A stretch of 64,000 bases of DNA from Heyndrickxia shackletonii (lineage in GTDB: Bacteria > Bacillota > Bacilli > Bacillales > Bacillaceae_C): NCBI RefSeq assembly GCF_001420715.1, contig NZ_LJJC01000004.1:1848875-1912874 (forward strand), given 5' to 3'. Positions within the stretch are counted from its first letter, which is position 1. Each line of letters starts with the position of its first letter. The notes under the pieces were generated by a model. The model worked only from the letters and a program-made list of their open reading frames with translations, was not told the DNA's origin and ran no database searches. Made by a program: the position numbers and the translations under genes. This document shows, piece by piece, positions 9,036 through 17,526 of this stretch.

Positions 9036-9063
9036 GTCTAGCGCAAGCAGCTCTGCGCTTTAC
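9036..9063 (-). repeat. Fragment of the second intergenic repeat family
   Basis: GTCTAGCGCAAGCAGC is the reverse complement of the GCTGCTTGCGCTAGAC end seen at 7961-7976. Only the end of the repeat is present, directly before the xseA ribosome binding site. Read through, it creates a spurious in-frame upstream TTG for xseA. Confidence 0.5.
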
Positions 9064-9081
9064 ATAATTGAAGGTGTTATA

Positions 9082-10437
9082 ATGTCAAATCCAAATTATT
9101 TAAGCGTTCAAGCATTAACAAAGTATATAAAAAGAAAATTTGATGCTGACCCTTATTTAACAGATATCTATGTTAAGGGAGAAATTTCAAATCTTAAACG
9201 GCATTCAAGCGGACACATCTATTTTACATTGAAAGATGCAAAAGCACGTATTCTATCTGTTATGTTTTCTTCAGCAGCTAAAGAATTAAAATTTGAACCG
9301 GAAAATGGGATGAATGTATTAATCAGGGGCTCGATTTCCGTTTATGAAGCAAGTGGTCAGTATCAAATTTATGTGAAAGAAATGCAGCCTGATGGAATTG
9401 GCGGGCTTTTTTTAGCTTATGAGCAGCTCAAGGAAAAACTAGAAAATGAGGGACTTTTTTCTTTGGAAAGAAAACGTAAAATTCCTCCATACCCGAAAGT
9501 AATCGGGGTTATTACTTCACCGACTGGAGCTGCTGTCAGGGATATAATTACGACCATTAGAAGAAGGTATCCGATTGGAGCCATTAATTTACATCCTGCA
9601 CTTGTTCAAGGGGAAAATGCCGCTAAATCGATTGTTCAAGCAATTCAAAAAGCAAACGAATTAAAGCAGGCAGATGTGCTAATTATCGGACGCGGTGGCG
9701 GATCAATAGAAGAATTATGGGCTTTCAATGAAGAAATTGTTGCCAGAGCTATTTTTTCATCGAATATTCCGGTCATCTCAGCGGTTGGACACGAGACAGA
9801 TTTTACGATTGCTGATTTTGTTGCTGATCTAAGGGCACCGACGCCAACTGGTGCTGCTGAACTTGCTGTTCCGCATATTGAAGAATTAATGGAACGATTA
9901 TTGAATAAAAAATCCCGTTTGATAAGAGGAATATCAGATATTTATCGTCATGAAAAGAAACGTCTTGACTTTATTAAACGTTCTTATATTTTTAAAAACC
10001 CTCAGTTACTATATCAACAAAAAATGGAACATATTGATCGTTTAACGGAAAAATTAACGCGAGAAAATCATTTATTATATGAGCGGGCAAAATCGGAGCT
10101 GCAGTTTTTGAAACAACGGCTTTATCGAAATCGGCCTTCTGAACAATTAAAACGGGAAAAGGACTCCTGCACACGATTAACAAAGGGTCTTCAAAAAAAC
10201 TTAAATCTCATTTTACAATATAAACAGAAGGATTTTTCCCAAATGGTAAGCACTTTACAAGCGTTAAGTCCTCTGAAAATAATGGATAGAGGGTATAGTG
10301 TAACCTATACAGAGAATAAGACTTTACTTAAAAGTATTTCTCAAGCGAACAGAGGCGATTCCATTTTAGTGAGAGTTTCAGATGGTACGTTAAATTGTAC
10401 CGTTAAGGAGATAGAAGGGAGTTTAAACGATGAGTGA
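9082..10437 (+). CDS. xseA: Exodeoxyribonuclease VII large subunit
   Basis: XseA with XseB degrades single-stranded DNA to acid-soluble oligonucleotides. The 451 residues show an N-terminal OB-fold (LSVQALTKYIKRKFD to about 100), the catalytic core with VITSPTGAAVRDI, IIGRGGGSIEELWAFN and HETDFTIADFVADLRAPTPT, and a long coiled-coil C-terminal part. ATG 9082 follows GAAGGTGT. An upstream in-frame TTG at 9034 would add 16 residues encoded by a repeat fragment and is rejected. The stop overlaps the xseB start by eight bases. Confidence 0.95.
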   Translation: MSNPNYLSVQALTKYIKRKFDADPYLTDIYVKGEISNLKRHSSGHIYFTLKDAKARILSVMFSSAAKELKFEPENGMNVLIRGSISVYEASGQYQIYVKEMQPDGIGGLFLAYEQLKEKLENEGLFSLERKRKIPPYPKVIGVITSPTGAAVRDIITTIRRRYPIGAINLHPALVQGENAAKSIVQAIQKANELKQADVLIIGRGGGSIEELWAFNEEIVARAIFSSNIPVISAVGHETDFTIADFVADLRAPTPTGAAELAVPHIEELMERLLNKKSRLIRGISDIYRHEKKRLDFIKRSYIFKNPQLLYQQKMEHIDRLTEKLTRENHLLYERAKSELQFLKQRLYRNRPSEQLKREKDSCTRLTKGLQKNLNLILQYKQKDFSQMVSTLQALSPLKIMDRGYSVTYTENKTLLKSISQANRGDSILVRVSDGTLNCTVKEIEGSLNDE

Positions 10438-10654
10438 AAATATTACATTTGAAGAAGCTATGGAAAAATTAGAAGTCATTGTACAACGATTAGAAGAAGG
10501 GGATGTACCTTTAGAAGAAGCATTAAATATTTACAAGCAAGGGATGGAACTGTCCAAGCTTTGCCACGATAAATTGAAAAATGTTGAAGAGCAATTAGCA
10601 AAGGTAATTACAGATGATGGGGAAGAGGAGTTTATCATCAAGGAGGACGAGTAA
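10430..10654 (+). CDS. xseB: Exodeoxyribonuclease VII small subunit
   Basis: XseB is the short helical subunit that binds the XseA coiled coil. The 74-residue sequence has the family pattern FEEAMEKLEVIVQRLEEGDV followed by PLEEALNIYKQGMEL and a conserved Cys. The ATG overlaps the xseA stop region (ATGAGTGA), so translation is coupled. The downstream ispA ribosome binding site AAGGAGG lies within its last codons. Confidence 0.95.
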   Translation: MSENITFEEAMEKLEVIVQRLEEGDVPLEEALNIYKQGMELSKLCHDKLKNVEEQLAKVITDDGEEEFIIKEDE

Positions 10655-10655
10655 A

Positions 10656-11543
10656 TTGAGTGCAACTGAGCTGAATGTATTTATGAAGCAATACATTGTT
10701 CAAATTGAAAAGGAACTATCAAAGTATATTGCAGTATTAAATGCTCCGTCTATCATTAAAGAAGCTATGGATTATTCTTTACAAGCAGGAGGAAAAAGAA
10801 TCCGCCCCATATTACTTTTATCCACTTTGCATGCTTTAAAACAAGATATTAATAAAGGCTTGGCGTGCGCATGTGCAGTAGAGATGATCCATACCTATTC
10901 GCTTATTCACGATGATCTTCCTGCGATGGATAATGATGATTTGCGAAGAGGAAAGCCTACCAATCATAAGGTTTACGGCGAGGCAATTGCAATTCTTGCC
11001 GGAGACGGATTGTTAACGTATAGCTTTCAACTAATCGCAGAAGATCAACAACTTACTCCAACTGCTAAATTAGAACTAATGAAACTGTTGTCCATTGCCG
11101 CAGGTGCGGAAGGAATGGTGGGCGGACAGGTTGCAGATATGCAAGGTGAAAATACTACATTGTCCATCGATCAATTAGAATATATTCACGCAAATAAAAC
11201 AGGAAAACTAATTAGCTTTTCTGTAATGGCAGGGGCATTGATCGGTGGTGCGACCCAGAAACAGCAGGAACTCTTTGAAAAATATGCTAATCATATTGGG
11301 ATAGCCTTTCAAATTAGAGATGATGTTTTAGATATTGAAGGAAATCAAGATGTTGTCGGAAAAACTATTGGAAGTGATGTTACAAACCATAAAAGTACAT
11401 ACCCATCACTTCTTTCGCTAGAAGGAGCTAAGGAACGTCTACAATATCATATTGAGCAAGCGAAGGGAATTTTAAGACAAACAGGATTACAAACAGATCT
11501 TCTTTCCCAGATGACAGATCTGATTGCTGTTAGAGATCATTAA
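10656..11543 (+). CDS. ispA: Polyprenyl (farnesyl) diphosphate synthase
   Basis: The enzyme condenses isopentenyl diphosphate with allylic diphosphates to make farnesyl diphosphate for undecaprenyl, quinone and other isoprenoids. Both aspartate-rich motifs are visible, DDLPAMDNDD at residues 86-95 and DDVLD at 222-226, along with GGKRIRP and MVGGQVADM. TTG 10656 is chosen (295 residues), since AAGGAGG ends nine bases upstream and overlaps the xseB end. dxs, the first enzyme of the same pathway, is the next gene. Chain length specificity is inferred from family and context. Confidence 0.93.
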   Translation: MSATELNVFMKQYIVQIEKELSKYIAVLNAPSIIKEAMDYSLQAGGKRIRPILLLSTLHALKQDINKGLACACAVEMIHTYSLIHDDLPAMDNDDLRRGKPTNHKVYGEAIAILAGDGLLTYSFQLIAEDQQLTPTAKLELMKLLSIAAGAEGMVGGQVADMQGENTTLSIDQLEYIHANKTGKLISFSVMAGALIGGATQKQQELFEKYANHIGIAFQIRDDVLDIEGNQDVVGKTIGSDVTNHKSTYPSLLSLEGAKERLQYHIEQAKGILRQTGLQTDLLSQMTDLIAVRDH

Positions 11544-11650
11544 GACTCCTTGTTGGGTCAATTGAGTAAAAATGGATGTTATGATATACTATCCATACAT
11601 TGCTCTATACATATTTTAATGCTGAATCATGATTTATGTCGAATGTGTTG

Positions 11651-11684
11651 CCGTTATCACATTAGTGTTAGCGGCACTTTTTCC
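11651..11684 (+). terminator. Probable terminator after ispA
   Basis: CCGTTATCAC and GTGTTAGCGG pair around an ATTA loop with one mismatch and one wobble pair, followed by CACTTTTTCC. It lies about 110 bases after the ispA stop. Confidence 0.6.
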
Positions 11685-11733
11685 ATTAAAATAAATAATA
11701 TAGGCTATTATTGTAGAAAATGAAATTATTAAT

Positions 11734-11853
11734 GGCTCTTTTCATAAACTTTGTTGTTTATGTAATAGAAGATCTTATAACCGTAGTTTTTATGAAAAGA
11801 TACCCCCGAAACTAAGACTAGTTTAGGATTTAAAACAATTTACGAAAACAGCT
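11734..11853 (+). repeat. Dispersed intergenic element, copy B (upstream of dxs)
   Basis: This 120-bp block begins GGCTCTTTTCATAAACTTTG, has the central ATGAAAAGATACCCCCGAAA block and ends TTTACGAAAACAGCT. It is the shortest and cleanest copy and serves as reference for copies A, C and D. The ends form an imperfect inverted repeat. Together with the ispA terminator it accounts for most of the 360-base ispA-dxs gap. Confidence 0.7.
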
Positions 11854-11903
11854 ATAATATAATCATTTATAAAGGAATTAATTATGAAAGTGAGTGATCC
11901 ATC

Positions 11904-13796
11904 ATGGATCTATTATCAATTAAGGACCCATCCTTTTTAAAGAATATGAATATAGAGCAATTAAAAGACCTTAGTGAGGAAATCCGTCATTTTTTAATTG
12001 AAAAAATTTCCAAAACAGGCGGACATATCGGCCCGAACCTGGGTGTTGTAGAATTAACCCTTGCTTTGCATAAATGCTTTGATAGTCCCAATGACAAAAT
12101 ATTATGGGATGTAGGGCATCAATCATATGTTCATAAAATATTAACGGGCCGTGCAGATCAATTTGATACATTAAGACAATATAAAGGACTCAGCGGATTT
12201 CCGAAAATGGCTGAAAGTGAACATGATGTATGGGAAACCGGACATAGTTCTACTTCCTTATCTGCTGCAATGGGAATGGCAATAGCAAGGGATATCAAAG
12301 GGGAAAAATCTTTTATTGTCCCTGTTATCGGTGACGGTGCTTTAACAGGCGGAATGGCACTTGAAGCTTTGAATCATATTGGCCATGAACAAAAAGATTT
12401 AATTGTGGTATTAAATGATAATGAAATGTCAATTGCACCTAATGTTGGTGCTCTTCATAATGTGTTGGGAAGATTGCGGACAGCAGGAAAATACCGCTGG
12501 GCGAAGGATGAACTAGAAAATCTCCTTAAAAAAATTCCTGCAGTAGGCGGAAAACTGGCAGCAACCGCTGAAAGAATTAAAGACAGTCTAAAATATCTGG
12601 TTGTGTCCGGCATCTTTTTTGAGGAATTAGGATTTACTTATTTAGGTCCTGTCGATGGTCATAACTTTGAAGCTTTATTTGAGAATTTTCAATATGCCAA
12701 AAAAACAAAAGGTCCAGTTCTTTTGCATGTCATTACCAAAAAGGGGAAAGGGTATAAACCTGCGGAGAATGATACGATTGGAACATGGCACGGAACAGGT
12801 CAATATAAAATTGAAACTGGCGATTTAATTAAGCCTGTGAATGCGCCTCCAGCATGGAGCAAATTAGTTAGTGATACTGTATTAAAACTTGCTAAAAAAG
12901 ATAAACGTATTGTGGCCATTACTCCCGCAATGCCTGTTGGTTCCAAGCTCGAAAAATTTGCGGAACAGCTTCCCGATCGGATGTATGATGTAGGAATTGC
13001 CGAGCAGCATGCTGCAACAGTAGCTGCAGGATTGGCTACTCAAAAAATGAAGCCTTTCCTTGCCATTTACTCAACATTTCTGCAACGTGCATATGATCAG
13101 GTTGTTCATGATATTTGCCGTCAGAACTTAAATGTTTTTATTGGTATTGACCGGGCAGGGTTAGTAGGAGCAGATGGGGAAACACATCAAGGTGTTTTCG
13201 ATATTGCCTTTTTGCGTCATATTCCGAATATGGTGATTATGATGCCGAAAGATGAAAACGAAGGCCAGCATATGGTGAATACCGCAATTAAATATGATAA
13301 TGGACCAATTGCCATGAGATATCCCCGCGGAAATGGGGTTGGAGTTCCGATGGATGAAGATCTTAGACAAATTCCAATTGGCACTTGGGAAATATTACGA
13401 GAAGGTACTGAAGCAGCTATATTAACATTTGGAACTTCCATACCAATGGCAATGGAGGCAGCGGATCATTTATTAAAGAAAGGATATTCTGTTAAAGTGG
13501 TCAATGCCAGGTTCATTAAACCATTGGATGAAAAAATGCTAAGAAGTATTTTAGATCAAAATATACCGATTTTAACAATTGAAGAAGCCGTCCTTCAAGG
13601 CGGATTCGGAAGCTCTGTAATAGAATTTGCACATGACAATGGGTATTATCACAATGTTATTGACAGAATGGGAATTCCAGATCAATTTATAGAGCACGGA
13701 AATGTAGATAAATTATTAGAGGAAATTGGGTTTACAGCAGAAAATGCCGTTAAAAAAATTATCTCGATTTCTCCCAAAAAACAAAAAAGGGCATAA
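11904..13796 (+). CDS. dxs: 1-deoxy-D-xylulose-5-phosphate synthase
   Basis: Dxs joins pyruvate and glyceraldehyde 3-phosphate with thiamine diphosphate, the first step of the MEP isoprenoid route. The 630-residue protein shows [14 protein letters not shown] near the N-terminus, [11 protein letters not shown], the ThDP-binding segment beginning [15 protein letters not shown], the catalytic [12 protein letters not shown] region and the C-terminal transketolase domain. ATG 11904 has only a weak upstream site. The TAA stop shares a base with the ATG of the next gene. No truncation is seen. Confidence 0.96.
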   Translation: MDLLSIKDPSFLKNMNIEQLKDLSEEIRHFLIEKISKTGGHIGPNLGVVELTLALHKCFDSPNDKILWDVGHQSYVHKILTGRADQFDTLRQYKGLSGFPKMAESEHDVWETGHSSTSLSAAMGMAIARDIKGEKSFIVPVIGDGALTGGMALEALNHIGHEQKDLIVVLNDNEMSIAPNVGALHNVLGRLRTAGKYRWAKDELENLLKKIPAVGGKLAATAERIKDSLKYLVVSGIFFEELGFTYLGPVDGHNFEALFENFQYAKKTKGPVLLHVITKKGKGYKPAENDTIGTWHGTGQYKIETGDLIKPVNAPPAWSKLVSDTVLKLAKKDKRIVAITPAMPVGSKLEKFAEQLPDRMYDVGIAEQHAATVAAGLATQKMKPFLAIYSTFLQRAYDQVVHDICRQNLNVFIGIDRAGLVGADGETHQGVFDIAFLRHIPNMVIMMPKDENEGQHMVNTAIKYDNGPIAMRYPRGNGVGVPMDEDLRQIPIGTWEILREGTEAAILTFGTSIPMAMEAADHLLKKGYSVKVVNARFIKPLDEKMLRSILDQNIPILTIEEAVLQGGFGSSVIEFAHDNGYYHNVIDRMGIPDQFIEHGNVDKLLEEIGFTAENAVKKIISISPKKQKRA

Positions 13797-14638
13797 TGAT
13801 GAAGATGAAAAAGCAGCGATTAGATATACTTCTTGTGGAAAGAGGCCTTATAGAAACAAGGGAAAAAGCGAAGCGGGCGATTATGGCTGGCCTCGTTTTT
13901 TCCAACGAAAATCGTTTAGATAAACCTGGGGAAAAAGTGAATGAAGATATCCCTTTAATGATAAAAGGGAATGCACTTCCTTATGTTAGTCGAGGCGGAT
14001 TAAAGCTTGAAAAGGCATTAAAGGTTTTTAATGTTAATATTCAGGATAAAATTTTATTGGATATTGGGGCATCGACAGGCGGTTTTACGGACTGTGCATT
14101 GCAAAATGGAGCAAAAATGTCTTATGCACTGGATGTTGGATATAATCAACTCGCATGGAAGCTTCGGCAAGATGAACGGGTTATCGTTATGGAAAGAACT
14201 AATTTTAGGTATGTAACCCCTGCGGATCTAGCGGGTGAAATGCCTAATTTCGCAACCATTGATGTATCCTTTATTTCACTTTCCTTAATTTTTCCTGTTT
14301 TAAAAACATTATTAGTTCCTGACAGTGACATTATTGCGCTTATTAAACCCCAATTTGAAGCTGGAAAAGAGCAAGTGGGAAAGAAAGGGATTGTACGCGA
14401 CAAGAAAGTACATGAACAAGTAATTGATAAGATAATTGGATTGGCGCTTGAATTAGGTTATAACACCGAAAATATTTCGTATTCCCCTATAACAGGCGGA
14501 GAAGGAAATATAGAGTTTTTAATCCATTTAAAATGGTGTGGAGAGTCTCAGGAAAAAGGAAATAATCTAATACCTGTTGGAATTAAACAACTTGTGGAAG
14601 AAGCACATATGGAATTATCAAAAGGAGCATCTCACTGA
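13796..14638 (+). CDS. yqxC: TlyA family RNA methyltransferase (YqxC)
   Basis: The 280-residue protein has an N-terminal S4 RNA-binding domain (KQRLDILLVERGLIETREKA to about 65) and a C-terminal FtsJ-like methyltransferase with LLDIGASTGGFTDCAL as the SAM-binding loop. TlyA proteins 2'-O-methylate rRNA in mycobacteria; the substrate in Bacillus is not established. It overlaps dxs by one base, and the ahrC-recN pair downstream is the conserved Bacillus order. SAM-dependent RNA methylation is inferred from the fold. Confidence 0.9.
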   Translation: MMKMKKQRLDILLVERGLIETREKAKRAIMAGLVFSNENRLDKPGEKVNEDIPLMIKGNALPYVSRGGLKLEKALKVFNVNIQDKILLDIGASTGGFTDCALQNGAKMSYALDVGYNQLAWKLRQDERVIVMERTNFRYVTPADLAGEMPNFATIDVSFISLSLIFPVLKTLLVPDSDIIALIKPQFEAGKEQVGKKGIVRDKKVHEQVIDKIIGLALELGYNTENISYSPITGGEGNIEFLIHLKWCGESQEKGNNLIPVGIKQLVEEAHMELSKGASH

Positions 14639-14651
14639 TTGCTTCTTTTTT
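14620..14651 (+). terminator. Possible terminator at the end of the TlyA-type gene
   Basis: AAAAGGAGC (14620-14628, inside the last codons) pairs with GCTTCTTTT (14641-14649) and continues into T residues. One pair is G-U. Confidence 0.5.
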
Positions 14652-14805
14652 ATGATATAAGAATGAATAAATTTTGTAACTAGCTCCATGTGGCTAGGCA
14701 GATGAGCAAGGTGCTTTTCTTATCTGTGTACATTTATTTTAAAATAAGCTAACATGTTGATAAATAGAGAAATTATTTATGATTCGTGTATGAGGTGGTT
14801 TTTGG

Positions 14806-15255
14806 ATGAGTAAGGGTCAACGTCTAATTAAAATAAGAGAATTAATAACCACATATGATATTGAAACCCAAGATGAATTAGTAGACCGATTGAAGAATGC
14901 GGGATTTAATGTAACGCAAGCGACAATTTCACGAGATATTAAGGAGCTTCATTTAGTAAAAATTCCTTTAAATGATGGGCGATACAAATATAGTCTGCCT
15001 GCTGATCAAAGATTTAATCCTTTACAAAAATTAAAAAGAAATTTAACAGATGCTTTTATTAGCATCGATCATGCTGGGCATTTAATTGTTTTAAAAACCT
15101 TGCCGGGAAATGCTCATTCTATCGGCGCATTGATTGATATTCTTGATTGGGAAGAAATAGTAGGTACTCTATGTGGAGATGATACATGCCTTATTATATG
15201 CAGGGATCAGGAAAAATCAAAGAAAATTTCTGAAAAAATATTAGACATGCTTTAA
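14806..15255 (+). CDS. ahrC: Arginine repressor / activator ArgR (AhrC)
   Basis: This arginine-dependent hexameric regulator represses arginine synthesis and activates its catabolism. The 149 residues comprise an N-terminal winged helix ([20 protein letters not shown], with [13 protein letters not shown] as recognition region) and a C-terminal oligomerisation and arginine-binding domain with [11 protein letters not shown] and [15 protein letters not shown] 14806 follows GAGGTGG. The position before recN is the conserved one. No arginine genes are in the window, so its targets lie elsewhere. Confidence 0.95.
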   Translation: MSKGQRLIKIRELITTYDIETQDELVDRLKNAGFNVTQATISRDIKELHLVKIPLNDGRYKYSLPADQRFNPLQKLKRNLTDAFISIDHAGHLIVLKTLPGNAHSIGALIDILDWEEIVGTLCGDDTCLIICRDQEKSKKISEKILDML

Positions 15256-15259
15256 TAAA

Positions 15260-15414
15260 GGCTCTTTTCTTTAAGTTTTTTTGCTTGTTTAATCAATATT
15301 TCTTAAATTTCTATGCTTATAAAATGGCTTCTGTTTAAGAAAAGCCCTGAAACTAATACAATTTTAGTTTTTTTGTGCAAAGAGCGAAAAGCAATAATAT
15401 ATACGAAAACAGCC
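15260..15414 (+). repeat. Dispersed intergenic element, copy C (upstream of recN)
   Basis: The 155-bp block begins GGCTCTTTTCTTTAAG, has a central TTAAGAAAAGCCCTGAAACT block and ends ATACGAAAACAGCC. It starts five bases after the ahrC stop and ends 25 bases before the recN start, so any recN promoter would lie in or next to it. It has the same orientation as copy B. Confidence 0.65.
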
Positions 15415-15439
15415 CTAATAATATTGAGGTGACAATGTC

Positions 15440-17155
15440 TTGTTACAAGAATTAACCATTAGAAACTTTGCGATTATTGATGAGTTAAACTTATCGTTTG
15501 ATAAAGGATTAACAACGATAACCGGAGAAACCGGTGCAGGTAAATCCATAATTATCGATGCCATTCATTTACTTGTCGGCGGAAGAGGATCTGTAGAATT
15601 TATCCGTCATGGGGAAAAAAAAGCCGAAATCGAAGGACTTTTTACCATTCAAAGCAATGAACATCCATGTATAGAGCGAGCGCGTGAATTTGGCATCGAA
15701 ATAGAAGAAGGGATGATGGTTCTTCATCGTAATATTTCCACTAACGGAAAAAATGTTTGCAGAATTAATGGTAAGCTCGTTACTATTTCTGTATTGCGGG
15801 AAATAGGGAGCACATTAGTGGATATTCACGGTCAGCACGAGCACCAGGAATTAATGAATGAATCGTTGCATTTACATCTGCTTGACCAGTATGGGAAAGC
15901 GGACATTGAAAAAGCTATAGCTAATTACAGTGAAGTTTATAAAAATTATGAACAAACATTATCTCGTTTAAAAAAGCTAAGTGAGAACGAACAACAAATG
16001 GCTCATCGGTTAGATCTAATTCAATTTCAGCTGAAAGAAATACATAATGCAGATCTTCGGTTAAATGAAGATGAAGAACTTTTGGATGAAAAAAGAAAGC
16101 TGATGAATTTTGAAAGATTATTTGATGCGTTAAAAACAAGTTTCGACGCGTTGCAAGGAGAACAGCGGGGACTTGACTGGGTGAGTTTGTTAATGAGTCA
16201 AATGGAAACTGCAGCCGAACTAAATAAGGAATACGAGCCGATGCTTGAAGCGGTATCAAACTGCTTTTATACACTTGAAGATATTACAAGAAATTTAAGT
16301 GATGAGCTGGACAAACTAGAATTCCAACCTGATCGCTTAAACGATATTGAAAGCCGTTTAAATGAAATAAATCAATTGAAACGCAAATATGGACAATCCA
16401 TACAAGGAATATTAGAGTATGGTGCGAGAATAGAAGAGGAAATTGAAACGATTACCAATCGTGAAAGTCACATCCAAAAATTACAAAAAAGTTTATCCAC
16501 AATGCAAAAGGATTTGTTCCTCGAAGGCAAACAGTTAAGTGATTTACGGCATATTTGGGCAAAAAGACTGACGGAAGCTATTTCAAACGAATTAAAGCAG
16601 CTTTACATGGATAAAACTATTTTTGAAGTTAGATTCCATCAAAGCGCAGAGAATTTCTTGGACATGCAAGATATTCCTTTCAGAAAAGATGGTTTAGATA
16701 TAATTGAGTTTTATATTTCAACAAACCCTGGAGAACCTTTGAAACCACTTGCAAAGGTAGCCTCTGGCGGAGAACTTTCCAGAATGATGCTGGCATTAAA
16801 AACGATATTTTCTAAACATCAAGGAATTACTTCCATCATTTTTGATGAAGTGGATACTGGTGTAAGCGGTCGTGTTGCCCAGGCTATCGCAGAAAAAATA
16901 CATCAAATTTCTACGAATTCACAGGTATTTTGTATTTCACATCTTCCTCAAGTAGCGGCTATGGCTGATACCCATTTATTTATTCGCAAGGAAATGGCAG
17001 ACGGAAGAACAAGAACAAGTGTAAAGCTATTATCACATGATGAAAAAATCACAGAAATTGGCCGTATGATTTCCGGAGTGGAAATTACCGATGTAACGAA
17101 GGAACACGCCAAAGAATTAATTGAACTAGCCTATGCAACTAAAGCGACTAATTAA
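15440..17155 (+). CDS. recN: DNA repair protein RecN
   Basis: RecN is an SMC-like ATPase that gathers at double-strand breaks during recombinational repair. The 571 residues have the Walker A loop GETGAGKS (29-36), long paired coiled coils in the middle, the ABC signature ASGGELSRMMLAL and the Walker B segment TSIIFDEVDTGVSG near the C-terminus. The start is TTG 15440, with GAGGTGA upstream. A nearby ATG at 15435 is out of frame and stops quickly. Confidence 0.96.
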   Translation: MLQELTIRNFAIIDELNLSFDKGLTTITGETGAGKSIIIDAIHLLVGGRGSVEFIRHGEKKAEIEGLFTIQSNEHPCIERAREFGIEIEEGMMVLHRNISTNGKNVCRINGKLVTISVLREIGSTLVDIHGQHEHQELMNESLHLHLLDQYGKADIEKAIANYSEVYKNYEQTLSRLKKLSENEQQMAHRLDLIQFQLKEIHNADLRLNEDEELLDEKRKLMNFERLFDALKTSFDALQGEQRGLDWVSLLMSQMETAAELNKEYEPMLEAVSNCFYTLEDITRNLSDELDKLEFQPDRLNDIESRLNEINQLKRKYGQSIQGILEYGARIEEEIETITNRESHIQKLQKSLSTMQKDLFLEGKQLSDLRHIWAKRLTEAISNELKQLYMDKTIFEVRFHQSAENFLDMQDIPFRKDGLDIIEFYISTNPGEPLKPLAKVASGGELSRMMLALKTIFSKHQGITSIIFDEVDTGVSGRVAQAIAEKIHQISTNSQVFCISHLPQVAAMADTHLFIRKEMADGRTRTSVKLLSHDEKITEIGRMISGVEITDVTKEHAKELIELAYATKATN

Positions 17156-17166
17156 TAATAATAAAC

Positions 17167-17209
17167 AAAAGCCATGAAACTTATTTCTAATAGATTTCAT
17201 GGCTTTTTC
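17167..17209 (+). terminator. Intrinsic terminator after recN
   Basis: AAAGCCATGAAA pairs perfectly with TTTCATGGCTTT and is followed by T residues. Confidence 0.85.
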
Positions 17210-17317
17210 CATTCTTGAAAAATTTTCTAACTTATATAAATTTTTACAATTATAAGCAGGTTATTTAAAGAAAATGTAGAATATTGTTAATAATTAATTT
17301 TAAAGGGGGTGTTCTGC

Positions 17318-17476
17318 ATGAAAAAGGTAGTTGGTTCTGCTGCTGGTGCTTTTTTAATTTTAAGTTTATTGTTTTCTTCGACTGCAAGTGCCAGTCCGCC
17401 TAACTATGATCGTGATCATGATGGAGGCGGCGGAAATCCAAATTGCAATAAGTATGGCCAATGTATAGCGCCATAA
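17318..17476 (+). CDS. Small secreted peptide, 52 residues, unknown function
   Basis: The gene has an excellent AAAGGGGGTG site seven bases before the ATG and its own terminator 14 bases after the stop. The product has a textbook signal peptide (KK, then AAGAFLILSLLFSS, then an AxA-type site at TASAS around residues 22-26). A mature part of about 26 residues follows, rich in Asp, Gly and Asn (DRDHDGGGGNP), with two cysteines six residues apart (CNKYGQC). I recognise no family. It could be a signal or antimicrobial-like peptide or a small exported structural protein. It sits between recN and spoIVB, where B. subtilis has no such gene as far as I recall. Confidence 0.7.
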   Translation: MKKVVGSAAGAFLILSLLFSSTASASPPNYDRDHDGGGGNPNCNKYGQCIAP

Positions 17477-17490
17477 TTTATTTATTTCTG

Positions 17491-17519
17491 AAAAGTACCT
17501 TGAATTAGAGGTACTTTTT
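17491..17519 (+). terminator. Intrinsic terminator of the small peptide gene; intron target
   Basis: AAAGTACCT pairs with AGGTACTTT around a short loop and runs into TTTTTC. The group II intron begins eight bases beyond it, the typical target position for class C introns. Confidence 0.85.
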
Positions 17520-17526
17520 CTTTATT

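Noticed and set aside
9034-9081. Longer xseA start at TTG 9034
   Set aside because: The added residues come from a dispersed-repeat fragment, and the family N-terminus begins at ATG 9082 with its own ribosome binding site.
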